Shown: positions 11,894-24,090 of the stretch, piece by piece
How positions within the stretch are numbered: the first letter of the stretch is position 1
Layout: each line of letters begins with the position of its first letter
Assembly (NCBI GenBank): GCA_037447655.1
Contig: JBBHKE010002511.1
Span: 51,182 to 115,181, forward strand
Direction of reading: 5' to 3'
Length of the DNA stretch: 64,000 nt
From: Zygnema cylindricum
Taxonomy: Eukaryota > Streptophyta > Zygnematophyceae > Zygnematales > Zygnemataceae
The notes under the pieces: model-generated
Databases searched by the model: none
What the model saw: the letters and a program-made list of their open reading frames with translations, nothing else
Told to the model about the DNA's origin: nothing
Made by a program: the position numbers and the translations under genes

Positions 11894-13404
11894 CTCCCCT
11901 TATTTTCTAGTCTAGTTTTAATTTTTCCCTCACGAAGCTTAAGCTTATGTCCATATGTTTTGCTTTGAAATGGTGTTTTGGATTGGCTGCAATTGCAATT
12001 GCAGCTTGATTATCGTAAAAGACTTCATGCACTCCCTCCTTCATATATCCTAGTTCTTGCAACAATGACTTCACCCAAATTAGTTGTTTTACAGTAGAAC
12101 AAGACGCCATATACTCAGCCTCCATAGTAGACTGAGCAACCACCTTTTGTTGCTTACTGCTCAAACAGCAAACACCCTCCCCCACATACTAAACATATCT
12201 AGAAGTACATCTTCTCATAGGTACATCCCCATAACTAGCATCACTCCAAGTGGTGATATCACTGTGCTCCCCTCCCAAATGTAACCATAATTCTCTAATT
12301 CCAACCGGATATCTCATGACTCTCTTGATTGCCTCCTAATCTCTCTTTCTAGGATCATTAAGACTCCTTCTGAGGACTCCTACTACTGCCGCTATATTTG
12401 GCCTAGTACAGTTCATAAAGAAGATCAAACTTTCTACGACCTGTTTGTAAAGAATATACTTCATAAACCCTCTCTCCTGTGTACTCATCTGATCATCAAA
12501 GATTATCACTCCTCTTTCTACACTCCCATCACTTACTTTCTTCAAGTCCATGGGAGTGCTATTAGTGCTAGCTTTCTCTATTTGAAATTTCTCAAACATA
12601 TTTCCTATTGTTTTTTTTCTGAATGAGTCTTATGATCCTCTTCCCTCTATCTCTTTCCATTTGAATTCCCAAGATATATCTTGCCTCCCCTAAATCTTTC
12701 ATGTCAAATCTGCTTCTAAGATCATTTTTCAACTTATTGATCTTTTCCAAAGACTTTTTTAACACCTAGAAATCATCCACATAAATTACAATAAAGATCA
12801 CACCATTGTCATCTTCAAACATAAAGATAGAATGGTCAGAGATGATCTTGATATATCTTAGACCAGTAAGAAACTCATCTAGTTTCTTATTCCACTGTCG
12901 GGAGCCTGCTTAAGTCCATATAAGGATTTTATGAGTCTGCAGACTTTACTCTCTTCCCCATTCTCCACAAACCCCTCCGGTTGCCTCATGAAGATTTCTT
13001 CCTCTAACTCACCATTGAGGAAGGCGGTCTTAATGTCCATCTTATGTATTTCCATGTTTTCCACTATTGCTAGAGTGAGGAGAATCCTTAGTGACGGGAA
13101 ACGAACAACTAGGGCAAATGTCTCCTAATAGTCAATCCCCTCTTTTTGGGTGAACCCCTTTGCCACCAAACAATCGTTATATCTTTCGATGGTATTATAA
13201 GGGTTTAGCTTTAATTTAAAGACCCATTTACACCCAATAGGTATTTTGTTTGGAGAACAATCTGCTAGTTCCCAGGTGTTTGCTTCTATGATGGAAGACA
13301 TCTCATCATTTATGGCCCTGATCCATCAGCCGTTTTCTGGACTGTTCACTGTCTCTAAGTATGAGTGAGGTTCATCAAGATGAGATAGCTTAGTTACCTT
13401 ATGA
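11894..13404 (-). pseudogene. Copia fragment D: linker, reverse transcriptase and RNase H remnant
   Basis: Read on the minus strand from the gap, the fragment gives HKVTKLSHLDEP (the segment before reverse transcriptase in copia-1). It continues with NMEIHKMDIKTAFLNGELEE (13060-13000), CRLIKSLYGLKQAP, an RNase H block with AQSTMEAEYMASC (near 12120) and NPKHHFKAKHMD (near 11960). The last 35 or so residues before the polypurine tract are deleted. Stops and frameshifts are present. Everything upstream of the linker (gag, protease, integrase) is missing because the sequence runs into the N gap at 13405. Confidence 0.85.
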
Positions 13405-13414
13405 NNNNNNNNNN
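13405..13414. other. Assembly gap (10 N)
   Basis: Ten unresolved bases join copia fragment D to a CT-rich microsatellite. The true distance across the gap is unknown. Confidence 0.99.
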
Positions 13415-13482
13415 TCTCTCTCCCTCTCCCTCTCTCACTCTCCCCCTCCCCCTCCCTCTCCCTCTCCCTCTCCCTCTCCCTC
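13415..13482. repeat. CT/CCCTCT microsatellite beside the gap
   Basis: A run of TCTCTC and CCCTCT units follows the gap directly. A simple repeat beside a gap suggests assembly failure in a longer microsatellite. Confidence 0.9.
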
Positions 13483-14829
13483 TTGTCGTGCATGTGACAA
13501 GGGATATGGTAAATATGCAACACAATCAGCTGCAAGATAAATGGTAAAGAAATATGCAAGAAATTTATAACATATCAGAAAACCAGTGAAATAAATCTGT
13601 ACAAGCAGCAAACAACAAATACGCACACAAGAGAAATGAGGTACGGAGAGAATGGAAGCTAAGAGGCTTGATTACTTCATATTAATCCAATGGATAGCCA
13701 CTAGACTCCTTGGTTAGTTTATATTCCTTACAGTAGTTTAATTATTAAAAACCTAACCTAAATCTCAATACGCCTAAGTTGGAAATTAACAAACAACAAG
13801 CGAATCTGAGATAACTAGATTCGGCCAGACCATGAAATAAACAAACGAAAGGTAACCCTAATTCTGCACTCGCTAAGCAAACCACTCGCAAACCCAAAAT
13901 TGTGCAATCACAATCCAAGTTTAGCGACAGCCTAAGAGGGAAGGTTGAGCCGCAATCCACTTGATAGGACGAGAGAATAAGTGAAGGGAAAGGTTGAGCC
14001 GCAATCCACTTGATAGGACGAGAGAATAAGTGAAGGGAAACCGGTCAAGCCTCAGCGTGAGCCATGTAGATTGAATTGCAAGGCAGATTTACAAAGAAAG
14101 AAAGTAAGAGCTAGGAAGCTGAATGCTTAATAGGAAGAAAAATAGCTAGTTAAACTATCGTGACAATTTCACAAGAAAATATTTAAAGCAAAGGTCAAAT
14201 CTTCCAAAAGAATTTTTGTGCTCCTTAAATTGTGAACACAGAATTCACCTAAAAAATTTTGAGTAAAAGTCTACACTTTAGCGTCTAACCTAACTTGTGT
14301 ACAAGAAATCTAGGTGGTTAACAATGCCTAGTTTGGATTCTAGCCAATAGGCGACTTGAATCACGGCCTTGCGTTTCAGTATCTGTAGCCTACAGATCAA
14401 AACCCTTCCTAGAGTACATGCGGAAATTCTGGCACCTAACGAATGTACTTACGGACCTTAATCTTGATCGCGGGTTTCACGGCGCTTGCCAATTTTGCGT
14501 ACGGTTTCCAATCTATACAGCATGCCATCACCGAATCGTACTAAACTCAAATTAGTAAGGCGTTGGTCTCAAAGGACCGATTTTGTGCGAGTAAGTGCGA
14601 ATAAATGCAATTAAAATGCGGCGACGTGATACGGCATGCTAGTTGTCGTGCATGTGAAGAGGGATATGGTAATTATGCAACAGAATCAGCTACAAGATAA
14701 ATAAAAAAAAAAGCAAGAAAGTCATGAACATATCAGAAAACAAGTGAAATAAATATGTACAAGCAGCGAGCAACAAACAAGCATATCACTAAAAAAATGA
14801 GGTGGGGAGAGAGAGGAAGCTATGAGGCT
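13483..14829. repeat. Pair of 187-bp direct repeats with a 49-bp tandem duplication between them
   Basis: The segment 13483-13669 (starting TTGTCGTGCATGTGA) is repeated at 14643-14829 with moderate divergence. The spacing is 1160 bp. Between the copies, 13941-13989 is repeated in tandem at 13990-14038 (starting AAGGTTGAGCCGC). No coding sequence was recognised in the interval. The repeats could be the ends of an unrecognised element, since no TG..CA termini or target duplication were identified. Confidence 0.6.
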
Positions 14830-14852
14830 CAGTTTATTCCCCCCCCGAAGAG

Positions 14853-15044
14853 CTAGCGAATACGATTGTTATCTCTCGGCAGCCGTGACAAAACCCAATG
14901 GGTTTGTAGAACCGCTATTAATAGATGGACCAAACACTCCATGTGAAATCCCTGGATACAATGGTCGCATACAAGCATAAATGTTTCTGCGTCGGCCCGG
15001 CTGAAAAGTGTGCATTCTCTAGCCGCAATGATAGGTATACCCAT
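14853..15044 (-). pseudogene. Decayed PHD-finger-like fragment
   Basis: A minus-strand frame contains FMLVCDHCIQGFHMECL, matching the C-x2-C-x4-H-x2-C half of a PHD finger. It is followed 16 residues later by THWVLSRL where a PHD finger would have W-x-C-x2-C. The two late cysteines are replaced and the first zinc pair is not recognisable. A stop lies just upstream. It may come from a host gene or from a transposon carrying a PHD finger. Confidence 0.35.
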
Positions 15045-15196
15045 AGGGTCTATGTCCTAGGAGAGATCAGGTAAATAACATGGAGCACAGTTTTTCGAAT
15101 GCTCTCAAAAGGTTCGCGTATCTACTCTTTGAAGTCCTAGCATGCCATTCGTGTCAACTTCGATAATTCGGAGAATATGAGGTGAAACATTTGTGT

Positions 15197-17861
15197 AAGA
15201 AGAGAAAGGTTTAGACTTGGTTTACACTAATATTGGGGGACCGGCCAAAATGACTTCACCCGGGGACAAAAGGTTTATGATGGCAATCACTAACGATTGG
15301 TCTTGGTATTCTTGAGTGTACTTTTTGAAAAATAAAACAGAGGCTCCACAAGTTTTTAAGAATATAAAGCATGGAGTGAGAAACTTCATGAAACCTCTAT
15401 TAAAAGAGTAAAGAGTGACAATGGGGGGGGATATACCTCCAACAAGTTTGAGGATTTTTTGAGAGAAGATGGAGTGCAACATCAAAAGATAGTCCCTAAA
15501 AATCTTGAGCATAATAGTGTAGCCGAAAGGTTAAATAGGACACTAAGTGATAGTGTTACGAGTATGTTGTCGCATAAGAAGATAGGAACAAGATTTTGGG
15601 CAGAAACAATGAATTGTGCTAATTATCTCAAGAATATAGTTCTTACTTCGGCAATGAAAGGCAAAACTCCTTATGAGAGATGGACCAGCCGGAAACTAGA
15701 TGTAACACACTTAATGGTTTTCCGTAGGCAAGTGTTCAGTGTAGACACAAAACGGTCAAATTGGAAGTTAGATCCTAAAGGAAAACCAGGATATCGGTTA
15801 GGATATGATGAAGATGTAAAAGGATATAGAGTGTATGATCTTAAGAGAGAAGACATAATCCTAGTGAAGCATCTAGTAGTTATGGAAAAAAGGAAATATA
15901 TATATCCGTTTAAGCATAAGAAGACAGTCAAAATCAGATTTGAGTCAAAAAATTCTGATGACTTTGGGCTTCCTAACTATCAAGGTTTTTGAGAAGATGA
16001 TGATCTTGCAGGTACAAATCACATCAACAAGGACTCAATCGTGGAACCCCTAGTGCCAACTCTAACCAAAGCGGAAGACGTGGTGGAAATAAACTTGAAA
16101 TCGAAGGATAGGCGAGAAGTAGAAAATGTTCAAAAGAATCCACGGCAGCCATCTATTCCGGCAACATATTTTGAGGGAGGAAGAAGAAGCAACAAAAGAA
16201 TGCAAGAGAGACAAGCTAACAACAAAGTTACCAAACTATCTCACCCCAACAAACCTCAAAATTATGGTGAGGCGATGAACTATTTTGAGAGGAACCGGTG
16301 GAAAACAACCATTAATGAAGAGATGGCTTCAATTATGGCAGCCAATACATAGGAATTGGTGGACTAACCTCTTGAAAGAAAGCCAATCGGTGTAAGTGGG
16401 TATTTGAGTTGAAACTCAACCTGGATAACACCAGTGAGCGCTACAAGGCTCGGTTAGTGGCGAAAGGATTTACCCATAAAGAGGGAATTAACTACGAAGA
16501 GACATTTGCCCCAGTCATCAAGTTTCCCTCCGTCCCGATTCTTGTCAGTCTGGCGGTAGGAGAAGACATGAAAGTTCATCAAATGGACATCAAGACAGCC
16601 TTTCTACATGGAAAGTTGGAAAAAGAGATTTTTAGGCGACACCTAGTATGATTTGTGGAGCAAGAGGAGAAGAGCAAGGTATGCACACTCATCAAATCTT
16701 TGTATGGGCCGAAACAAGCGCATCGGCAGTGGAATAAGACGCTCGATGAGTTTCTTACAAGTTTGGGATATATTCGGATCAGCTTAGATCACTCAATTTA
16801 TTTGTTTGAAGATGAGGAATGAATTATTTTCATTGCAATTTATGTTGATGATTTGTTTGTTTTAAGTAAATTTATGGATAACATAAATAAGTTGAAAATT
16901 GATCTAAAAGGTAGATTTAAGATGAAGGATATGGTAGAAGCAAGGTATATTTTGGGAATTCATGTAGAGAGAGACATATATAGAAAGATAATAAGATTAA
17001 CTCAGAAGGAGGCCATTGGAAACATGTTAGAAAATATTCAAAATGAGCAAGGCTAATAGTTGTACCACTCTAATGCAACTAAAGAAGGGAAGTGAGAGGA
17101 GTGTGGAAGAGAGAGTTATCATATTGGATGATGAGTTAGGCCTAGAAGAGAAAAGATTTATGTAGACAATCCCTTATAGACAAGTAGTGGGCAGCCTAAT
17201 ATATTTTATAAATTTTACCCGACCAGATATAGCCATAGCTGTAGGAGTATCAAGTAGGAGTTTGAATGCTGTAACTAACAAGGATTGGGATGTAGCTAAG
17301 AGAGTCCTTAGATATCTCATAGGGACTACAGATCTATGGTTCCATTTGGGTGGGAACAATACTTATATCACCACTTGGAGTGATGTCAGCTATGGGGATG
17401 CTCCTATAAAGAGATGCACGTCTAGGTATGTATTGTATGTGGGTGATGGGGCTTGCAACTAGAGCAACAAGCAGCAAAAGGTCATTGCTCAATCCACCAT
17501 GGAGGGTGAGTACATGACCTCTTGCTCTGCCATAAAAGAATTAATGTGGGTTATTAATGTGGGTCAAGTCCTTGATGGTGAGCTTGGTCATCTTAAGATT
17601 GGTAGTGAGAAAGTGTTTTATGATAATCATGCAGCCGTTTCCGATTCTACGAATCCTACACACCACTTTAAAGCTAAATATATGGACATTAGACTTAGCT
17701 TCGTTAGGGGAAAGGTTAAAGAGAAAATAATCAGCTTAGAGTATAGACCAGATAGTGAAATGGTAGCAGATATGATGACAAAACCTGTTCTTCCCCTACG
17801 CTAATTGTCTCTAGTCAGAAGTGTGGTCTTAAATTGAAGAGTGATTAGAAAATAAGGGGAG
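15197..17861 (+). pseudogene. Copia fragment C: integrase, reverse transcriptase and RNase H remnant
   Basis: The fragment begins within integrase, at the position of copia-1 30890. The Asp of the HTDIWGP motif is changed to Asn near 15228. The NSVAERLNRTL block follows near 15510, where the Gly of the usual NGVAER is Ser. Reverse transcriptase begins with YKARLVAKGFTHKEGINYEE (near 16440) and YVDD is near 16842. RNase H includes a decayed SDVSYGD near 17380, and the fragment ends with MADMMTKPV near 17770. Several stops and frameshifts interrupt it. Gag, protease and the front of integrase are missing, so this is a 5'-truncated copy. Confidence 0.88.
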
Positions 17862-18909
17862 TGTAGGATGTAAAGGTTTCTTTTTGTACTTTATAGGTTT
17901 AAACTTATAAAGAGAAAATGTAGAAAAAAAGCCTCTAACTCCTCTCTCCAACTCCCACACTTTTCGCAATCGCTGAAGGTTAGAGAGGGAGCTAGAGCCA
18001 TGGCTGCCTATGTTGTCGAGAGAGAGAGACACGTAGTAGGTTGGTAGGTTTACCAAAATGGAACTTGACAAACCAAGGATTTGATCTTAGTACTTACTCC
18101 CTGTCTAAGTTAACAGTAGCCGTTAACTTTATCGTATAGTCTAATACTAGTGCTGAGGTATATAGGGTTCGTTAAATATTTATAGACGTACACGTAGATA
18201 AATTCATTTAACGGCGTGAATTGACTTGTGACACATAGACACACTTATAGCATACGTACGGCTCACGTACTTCGCGAAACAAATACACCGGATTTGTTTC
18301 GACAACGAACACATACAGCGCATTGAATTTTGACGGCAAGAGTTAGAAGTCGGTTTCGATCGAACAACCACGATATGCGTCGAGATCGCGGAGTAGGTGT
18401 TTTTGCGGTTTTTGGTCACCGCCACGTCAAATGACATGTGGCACATCCTCTTTGGCTTGCAGCATCTCCAGAGAATATGGGAGAGAATTTGGATATGGTA
18501 GGCATCCACGTTTTGGCTATGCTGTACAATGGTTGTACAGAAAGTACTCGAGCACCCGTACCTTTCTATACGACACAATATTATAATAGGTGCAGTACAT
18601 TAGTAGTAGAGGGTTTAGAGAGGGATTTAGGATTTAGAAAAATTGGTAGGTAGCCGCCTCTTTTTTAGAGTGCTTCTGTACAAAAGGTCAACTTTGACCC
18701 TCCATAACTAACTGCTCAGGGGAGAAAATTCAAAGATTCTATTTGCTATCAACTGAGGGGAGTCTTGTCTTCACGGGGGTGAAGGTGGTCATGGTTTTTG
18801 TCTACCAGTGTGGAAATTATTCTTGCTGCAACATTAAAGGGTCAAGGTTCTCCTAGGGGCTTCGTGTGAGCTGCCCATATTGAGGACCTATGGAGGTGTC
18901 ACAATTGCA
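17862..18909 (+). repeat. 3' LTR of copia fragment C
   Basis: The repeat starts TGTAGGATGTAAAGG after the purine tract AAAATAAGGGGAG and ends AATTGCA. It is 1048 bp, the same length as the LTR at 3910-4957 and aligned with it throughout. The tRNA-like block lies at about 18070-18140 on the minus strand. Confidence 0.88.
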
Positions 18910-19034
18910 ATTTGACAGCCCAATTTTATCCCATTTTTAGAGCGCATGTTCTCATGCGTCCCCGGTTACTAAAACTCATTAATTATACTTTTTCACTTAA
19001 AAATGTACATTTTCGTACGGTCTAACACTAACAT

Positions 19035-20000
19035 TGTCACAGTAATAGTGGATCAATCTTGGTCGTAAATAGGTATTTAAAGGTAAGGAATATAAATTTA
19101 TAAATTTGGTATACGTCCGCGCAAGAATCGCGCAACTTTAATTCAAAAGAAATAGTGATACGTGTATTTAGGTGACAACGCGGGGTCAAACTAACAAATG
19201 GGTATCATTGAAACGGGTTAAGGGTCAAATTAGTACCAAAATTTTGCGTGTACGTTTCATAAAGCTCTAATGAAACATTTAGTCGTTTAGTGCGCACGAT
19301 GGTTCGTTTCGTACAGTTTTTAGTACAAAACGTCACTTTCACTTAATGGACTTTCGTATGTAGTTTTGCGTGCGAAATTTGCGACGCACGTTCGTGCAAA
19401 GTCTCGTTTTGTTTGGCACACACTTTTGCACGTAAATGTTATCTAGTGAAATGTAGCATTTGATTGGTTGGTTATTCTACGTAGTTAGTAAGAGATTTCG
19501 CACGTTTTTGCATTGGTCTGTCTGAGTTATTGCTGATCAATCATTGGCCCATATAAAATATGTTCAACGAAGCGTTGACTGTGGCTTGGCTGGTCAAAGG
19601 CGATGATGGATAAATAGTGAAGTCTAAGAGAAAAGTAAACATCTTTTTTTTTGGAAAATTTTGGAGAAATTCTGACTGATCTTGGTCCGTAGCGATTAAA
19701 ACAAAATTTGAGCATTGGCATTTTGGCACTAAAATCTTTTACAAACTAAGTACTATTTTAGTAGTTAAGAGATATGATTATTGAGAGTGGAGGGTAGTGG
19801 AAAACACTTTAAAATAAGGGGTGAGCCTCGAGGGCAAGAGACCAAGCTAATGTTATGTGGATAGAAGCTTCTTCTAATTTAAAGTTTATCCTTAGGTGAG
19901 TGCTTTCCAATGTGGATGTGTATTTTTCCAATGTCTGGAATGTGTGGTTGAAATTGGTTTTAGTAATGGGATTTTCAGAGAGGTCTTAAATCCTATTTCA
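19035..20000 (+). repeat. 5' LTR of the gypsy element
   Basis: The LTR starts TGTCACAGTAATAGTGG and ends CCTATTTCA, 966 bp. It matches the 3' LTR at 39239-40211 with visible substitutions and small indels, indicating an old insertion. No tRNA-like block is seen in it. Confidence 0.92.
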
Positions 20001-20002
20001 TA

Positions 20003-20014
20003 TGGTATCGGAGC
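20003..20014 (+). other. Primer-binding site, tRNA-iMet 3' end
   Basis: TGGTATCGGAGC two bases after the LTR matches 11 of 12 bases of the usual TGGTATCAGAGC, which is complementary to the 3' end of initiator tRNA-Met. This is the conventional plant LTR-element primer site, unlike the site used by the two copia elements nested inside. Confidence 0.85.
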
Positions 20015-20772
20015 TTTGGTTAGGAACCAAAGAGAAGTTTGCTCCCTCGAATATCGACTGTCATGACCGATGATGAGGGTGCTGTAACCTGTGTCGATAA
20101 AACCACAATGTGAAGTGGTAGGGGATTAGAGGGAAATTGAGTGATCACACTGCCAGTGGCCGCTGGTTAGATGTGGGGCGTGCTCAGGTCCTAAGGTCTA
20201 AGGCGGGGTGGGCAGTGTGGCCACCGCTGAAACTCACTCCAATTACCTAGAGGCCAAACAAACTTGATTTTTTCTAGCAATGATTCATGTGTAGAGAGAG
20301 GGTTTGAATGCATGAAGTGTGAGGATGTGAGGATTAGAGAACAAAAGATCCAGATGAGTGGGAAATGGGAAATTTGCTAATGGTGGGAAGGAAAATGGAG
20401 CACTTTACTTCTACAAGAGCAAAAGATCCAAAAACTGACTTGAAACTTTTCAAACTCTAAATTGTCACCTTTGATTGCTTTCCATTTTGCTATTGCAAAA
20501 TTTGTGGTTAAATTTTACCTTTCAGAGCTTTGAATTTTCCTGCTGCAAAATTTATGGGGAAAATTTTTACCTTTCTACTTCAATGTTTGGAAAAATTGAA
20601 TGTTCACTAACGTACTTTTAATTTTATTTCATTTTCAGATTTTGATATATTTCAAAAGATTTGTTAAGGAAAGGAAAGCTTAGATTGGAGAAATCTGAGG
20701 AATTCAAATTTGGTGCAAACTCTTTTGGATAATTATACTCTACCTTTTATTGCTTAATTTCATTGTGAGATA

Positions 20773-22010
20773 ATGGCAAATTCTGCATGTAAACGTGAAA
20801 TGGAAAATGCCTTAAATGTGTTGAAAAAGCGTAGTGTGAAATTGGTCAAAAGATTTAATAATCATGGTGCTATTGTGGATGAAACAATTTCTGAGTTGAA
20901 AAGTGAATTGAAGGATGTTAAGGAAAACGGAAATGTTTCAAATCAGAAATTGGATGAGTTAATCAATTTAATTCACACCATAAATGATGTTATTGACCAA
21001 AAAGGTGAGAGTAGTAAAAGAAATGTCAGTTTTAGGGAAGATAATCACGATAGACCTAAAAAGATAAAGGAACTGAAATTGTCTTTCATTGAAGCACCAT
21101 TATTTGATGGTAAAAAGATTGATCAGTTAGATGCTTGGATTTTTGATATGGAGTATTATTTGGAATCTAATAATTGTGATCGTGATGATTTTTTTCTTTT
21201 TTGTTAGTTGTCTGAAGATGATGCTCAGATTTGGTATTACACTTAGAGGAGGTCTAATTTGATTCCTAATAATGCTGATCGGGAAGCTTTTACGATCGGG
21301 ATCAAATTGCGTTTCTTGTCTGTCACTTATAAATCCAAAATAAAAAAAAAGTGGCTTAACTTTAAGCAGACTGGATATTGTGGAATTTGACTCATGTAGC
21401 ATGCATGTCATATGTTTTACTGATTAAATGGCTAAGTTGCATTTTTTGAACTATCTGAATCTTATACAGAAATCAAAACTAAACATCAAAAAATTATTAA
21501 TTTGAAGCAATTACAAGATAAGGCATTGGAATTAGAGGATCAGTTGGGGTATAATTGTGAAACTCGACCACTCAAGGGAATTTTCAATGAAGTATCAGAG
21601 TGGGGTGAGGATGAGTTTGAGGAAGAGGGTGTGAATGCAACTTTGGTGAATAGGCAGAATATCTTCAGGGGAAATCAAAGAGGTGGACAGAGTGTTAATG
21701 AAAGAAATTAATTTCACAATAGAGGGGATACTTTAAGAGTCTTAAACCAAGTATTAATGCAGAAAAACCCAATCTAAGCATTCCCACATGCATTATTTGT
21801 CAAAAAAGAGGTCATAGGGCATTTGACTGTGCACAATTGAAAAAAATTAACTGTTATAATTGTGGAGAAGTGGGACATTTCAGCAGAGTATGCACAAAAC
21901 CGAAAAAGAAAGACATTGGTTTTAAATGCGGAGGTCCAGATCATTACGCTAAGGATTGTACAAACAAGGGATGTCTTAAAACAGTTGATATCAATAAAAA
22001 ATTTTAAGAA
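20773..22010 (+). pseudogene. Gypsy gag remnant with three zinc knuckles
   Basis: The frame starts at 20773 with MANSACKREMENAL, a coiled-coil-like N-terminus. It contains FDGKKIDQLDAWIFDMEYYL (21100-21160), typical of the retrotransposon gag domain. Stops follow near 21207, 21246 and 21709. Near 21790-21960 three knuckles can be read: CIICQKRGHRAFDC and CYNCGEVGHFSRVC, both C-x2-C-x4-H-x4-C, and a third, KCGGPDHYAKDC, which has lost its first cysteine. Confidence 0.82.
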
Positions 22011-22120
22011 GATATTGCATTATACTTAGCAAAACAAGAAGCCTGGGATGTGGGAAACAGAAAAGACTAGCTGAAAGTCCTCAGTGGAGTCGATCACATG
22101 TAGAGGTTAAGGAGTTAACT

Positions 22121-23189
22121 TTGAAGGGCAAGCTAATGAATGGAAAATCTAGGATAGATGAATTTATTATTATGCTAACTACACTCCATAGTTTGAACAA
22201 TCCTTCTGATGAAACTCTTAACAACAAACCTATGTTAGAACAGTTAATTAAAGATGACACCAGACACAGTTTGATCAGATTTGAGTCTTTAGTGGAAGGA
22301 AAACCATTTAGAGTTGTAGTAGATTCAGGTGCAACACATAATTTTATTTCCCATAAGTTTGTTGAGGAAAATAAAATTCCCTAAACCTCTACATGTTTAA
22401 GTGGCAAATGGTATTAAGTCCACATTAGATTTACAAACTGACACAATAGAGGTTGATATCCAAGGTCATAAAATGAAAGTATTGTGTGAAATAATGAATT
22501 TAGGTAGTGAGGAGCTAATACTGGGAAAGCCTTGGTTAACTGAACATAACCCTCAAATTAATTGGGAAACTAACACCTTGAGAGAGAAGTCTGAAAACGG
22601 TTGGAAGGTTTTGCAAGCATTACCTTCAAGGAAGTTGCATAAAAATCATATATATAACATAACCAAATTGGGAGTGGAAGGTTTGATTTCTGCTAAACAA
22701 TTTAAAAAGCATTTAAAAGATAAAAAAAATCATGCTTTCTTGTTATTAGTATCTGAGGCAATTACTGATGAAAGGGGGGTAGAAAACACCAACATTGATG
22801 TCATTTCTAAATCAAACACCACTAAAAATCTTGAAAAAAAAATCTGATTTTGTAAGTGACATTAATACATCTAATGCAGCTGTGAGAAATTTGAATTTTG
22901 AATTTAGAGATGTTTTCCTAAGTGACTTATCCTCAAAGAGGCCACCTTCTCGAGATGTGGAACATGTTATTAACCTTGAATCTGAATATAATCCTTCGTC
23001 AAAGGAATTTATAAGCACATTTTCTTTGAGAATGAGGAGTTAAAGAAACGGATCAAAAAGCTTCTAGAGAAGGACATATTCAGCCCAGCAAATCACCGTA
23101 CGGAGCACCAGTTCTCTTCGTCAAAAAAAAAGACGGAACGTTGAGGATGTGTGTCGACTATCATAGTCTAAAAATATTACGGTGAAAGA
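22121..23189 (+). pseudogene. Gypsy protease and N-terminal reverse transcriptase remnant
   Basis: The aspartic protease is seen as VVVDSGATHNFISHKFV near 22315-22365 and the later LILGKPWLTEHNPQINW near 22520-22565. A stop separates the two. The reverse transcriptase entry follows with RDVEHVINLESEYNPSSKE (22950-23005), and KKKDGT and CVDY are near 23130-23160 in a shifted frame. The sequence breaks off at TVKD where copia-2 is inserted. It resumes at 35850 with KYLLPLLSDLL, so the reading frame across the insertion is restored. Confidence 0.85.
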
Positions 23190-24075
23190 TGTTGAAAGAG
23201 GTAATTAAAAGTTCACTTCTCTATTTTCGTTATACTTTAAAAAGAGAGAGTGAGGATCAAAGGCACGCCATGGCTGGCCCCATATTTAGAAACTGGCAGA
23301 TTTTGAAGTAGAGGATATTTTACCAAAATGCTGCCTACATCTACATTTGAACCTGGGTGTGTGGATCACTATGTAGTTGTTAGCCTTATCCACTATGGTG
23401 TCACCGAAACGATGCACATGATGGATTTCAAAGATATATAAACATTACCGCGACGGCTAATTAACACCAAACTAACAAAGAGGAACAATTCATGCACGTA
23501 CGCGATTCTGAACAGTGTAATATATGTTTTGATCAGAGGGCCAAAATTGTAGCCGCCACCAGAAGTGAGCTTTTGGCAACATTTCGAGATTGCGTCACAC
23601 AGTGCCACGTGGCGTCGTATTATTTGATACTATAAAAGATAGGAGGAGGAACCATGGCTCTCAATTGGAGAGGTGTCACCTTCTAGACCATGCCATACAA
23701 TGGACATACAATAAGTACATCGCCCATTGTACCTTCTTGTACTATAAAGTGTTCCTATTGGACCAGGGTTTAGTAGTAGGTAGTCGTGAGTAGACACACC
23801 AAGATCTAATGATATTTAGGTACATCTCTCAAAGAGAGCTTGTAAGTATAAAGGTCATCTTTGACCAGCCATAGATTACTGCTCAGGGGATCAAATTCAG
23901 TGATTCTTTTTGCGTTTGACACAAGGGAGTCTTGTCCTCATAGGGTGAGGGTGGTCAGAATATTTGTGTGCATGGGCGGCACTTATTCAATGGGAAAGTG
24001 GAAGGGGCAAATATTATCTTAGAGGCTTTACATAGGATGCTCATACTGTGGGTCAATGGAGACCACATAATTTCA
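23190..24075 (+). repeat. 5' LTR of copia-2
   Basis: This LTR is visibly more diverged from its partner at 34963-35849 than the copia-1 LTRs are from each other. It holds a palindromic G-box GCCACGTGGC at 23604-23613 and an antisense tRNA-like block at about 23341-23408. The AGATTCTTTTTGC and AGGGAGTCTTGTCCTCA blocks are shared with other copia LTRs here. Confidence 0.9.
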
Positions 24076-24090
24076 GGTTATGGGCCCACC
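24076..24090 (+). other. Primer-binding site of copia-2, overlapping the start codon
   Basis: GGTTATGGGCCCACC follows the LTR end TTTCA immediately. From known plant initiator tRNA-Met sequence it is complementary to the anticodon arm rather than to the 3' end. The ATG of the polyprotein (24080) lies inside it. Confidence 0.7.
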
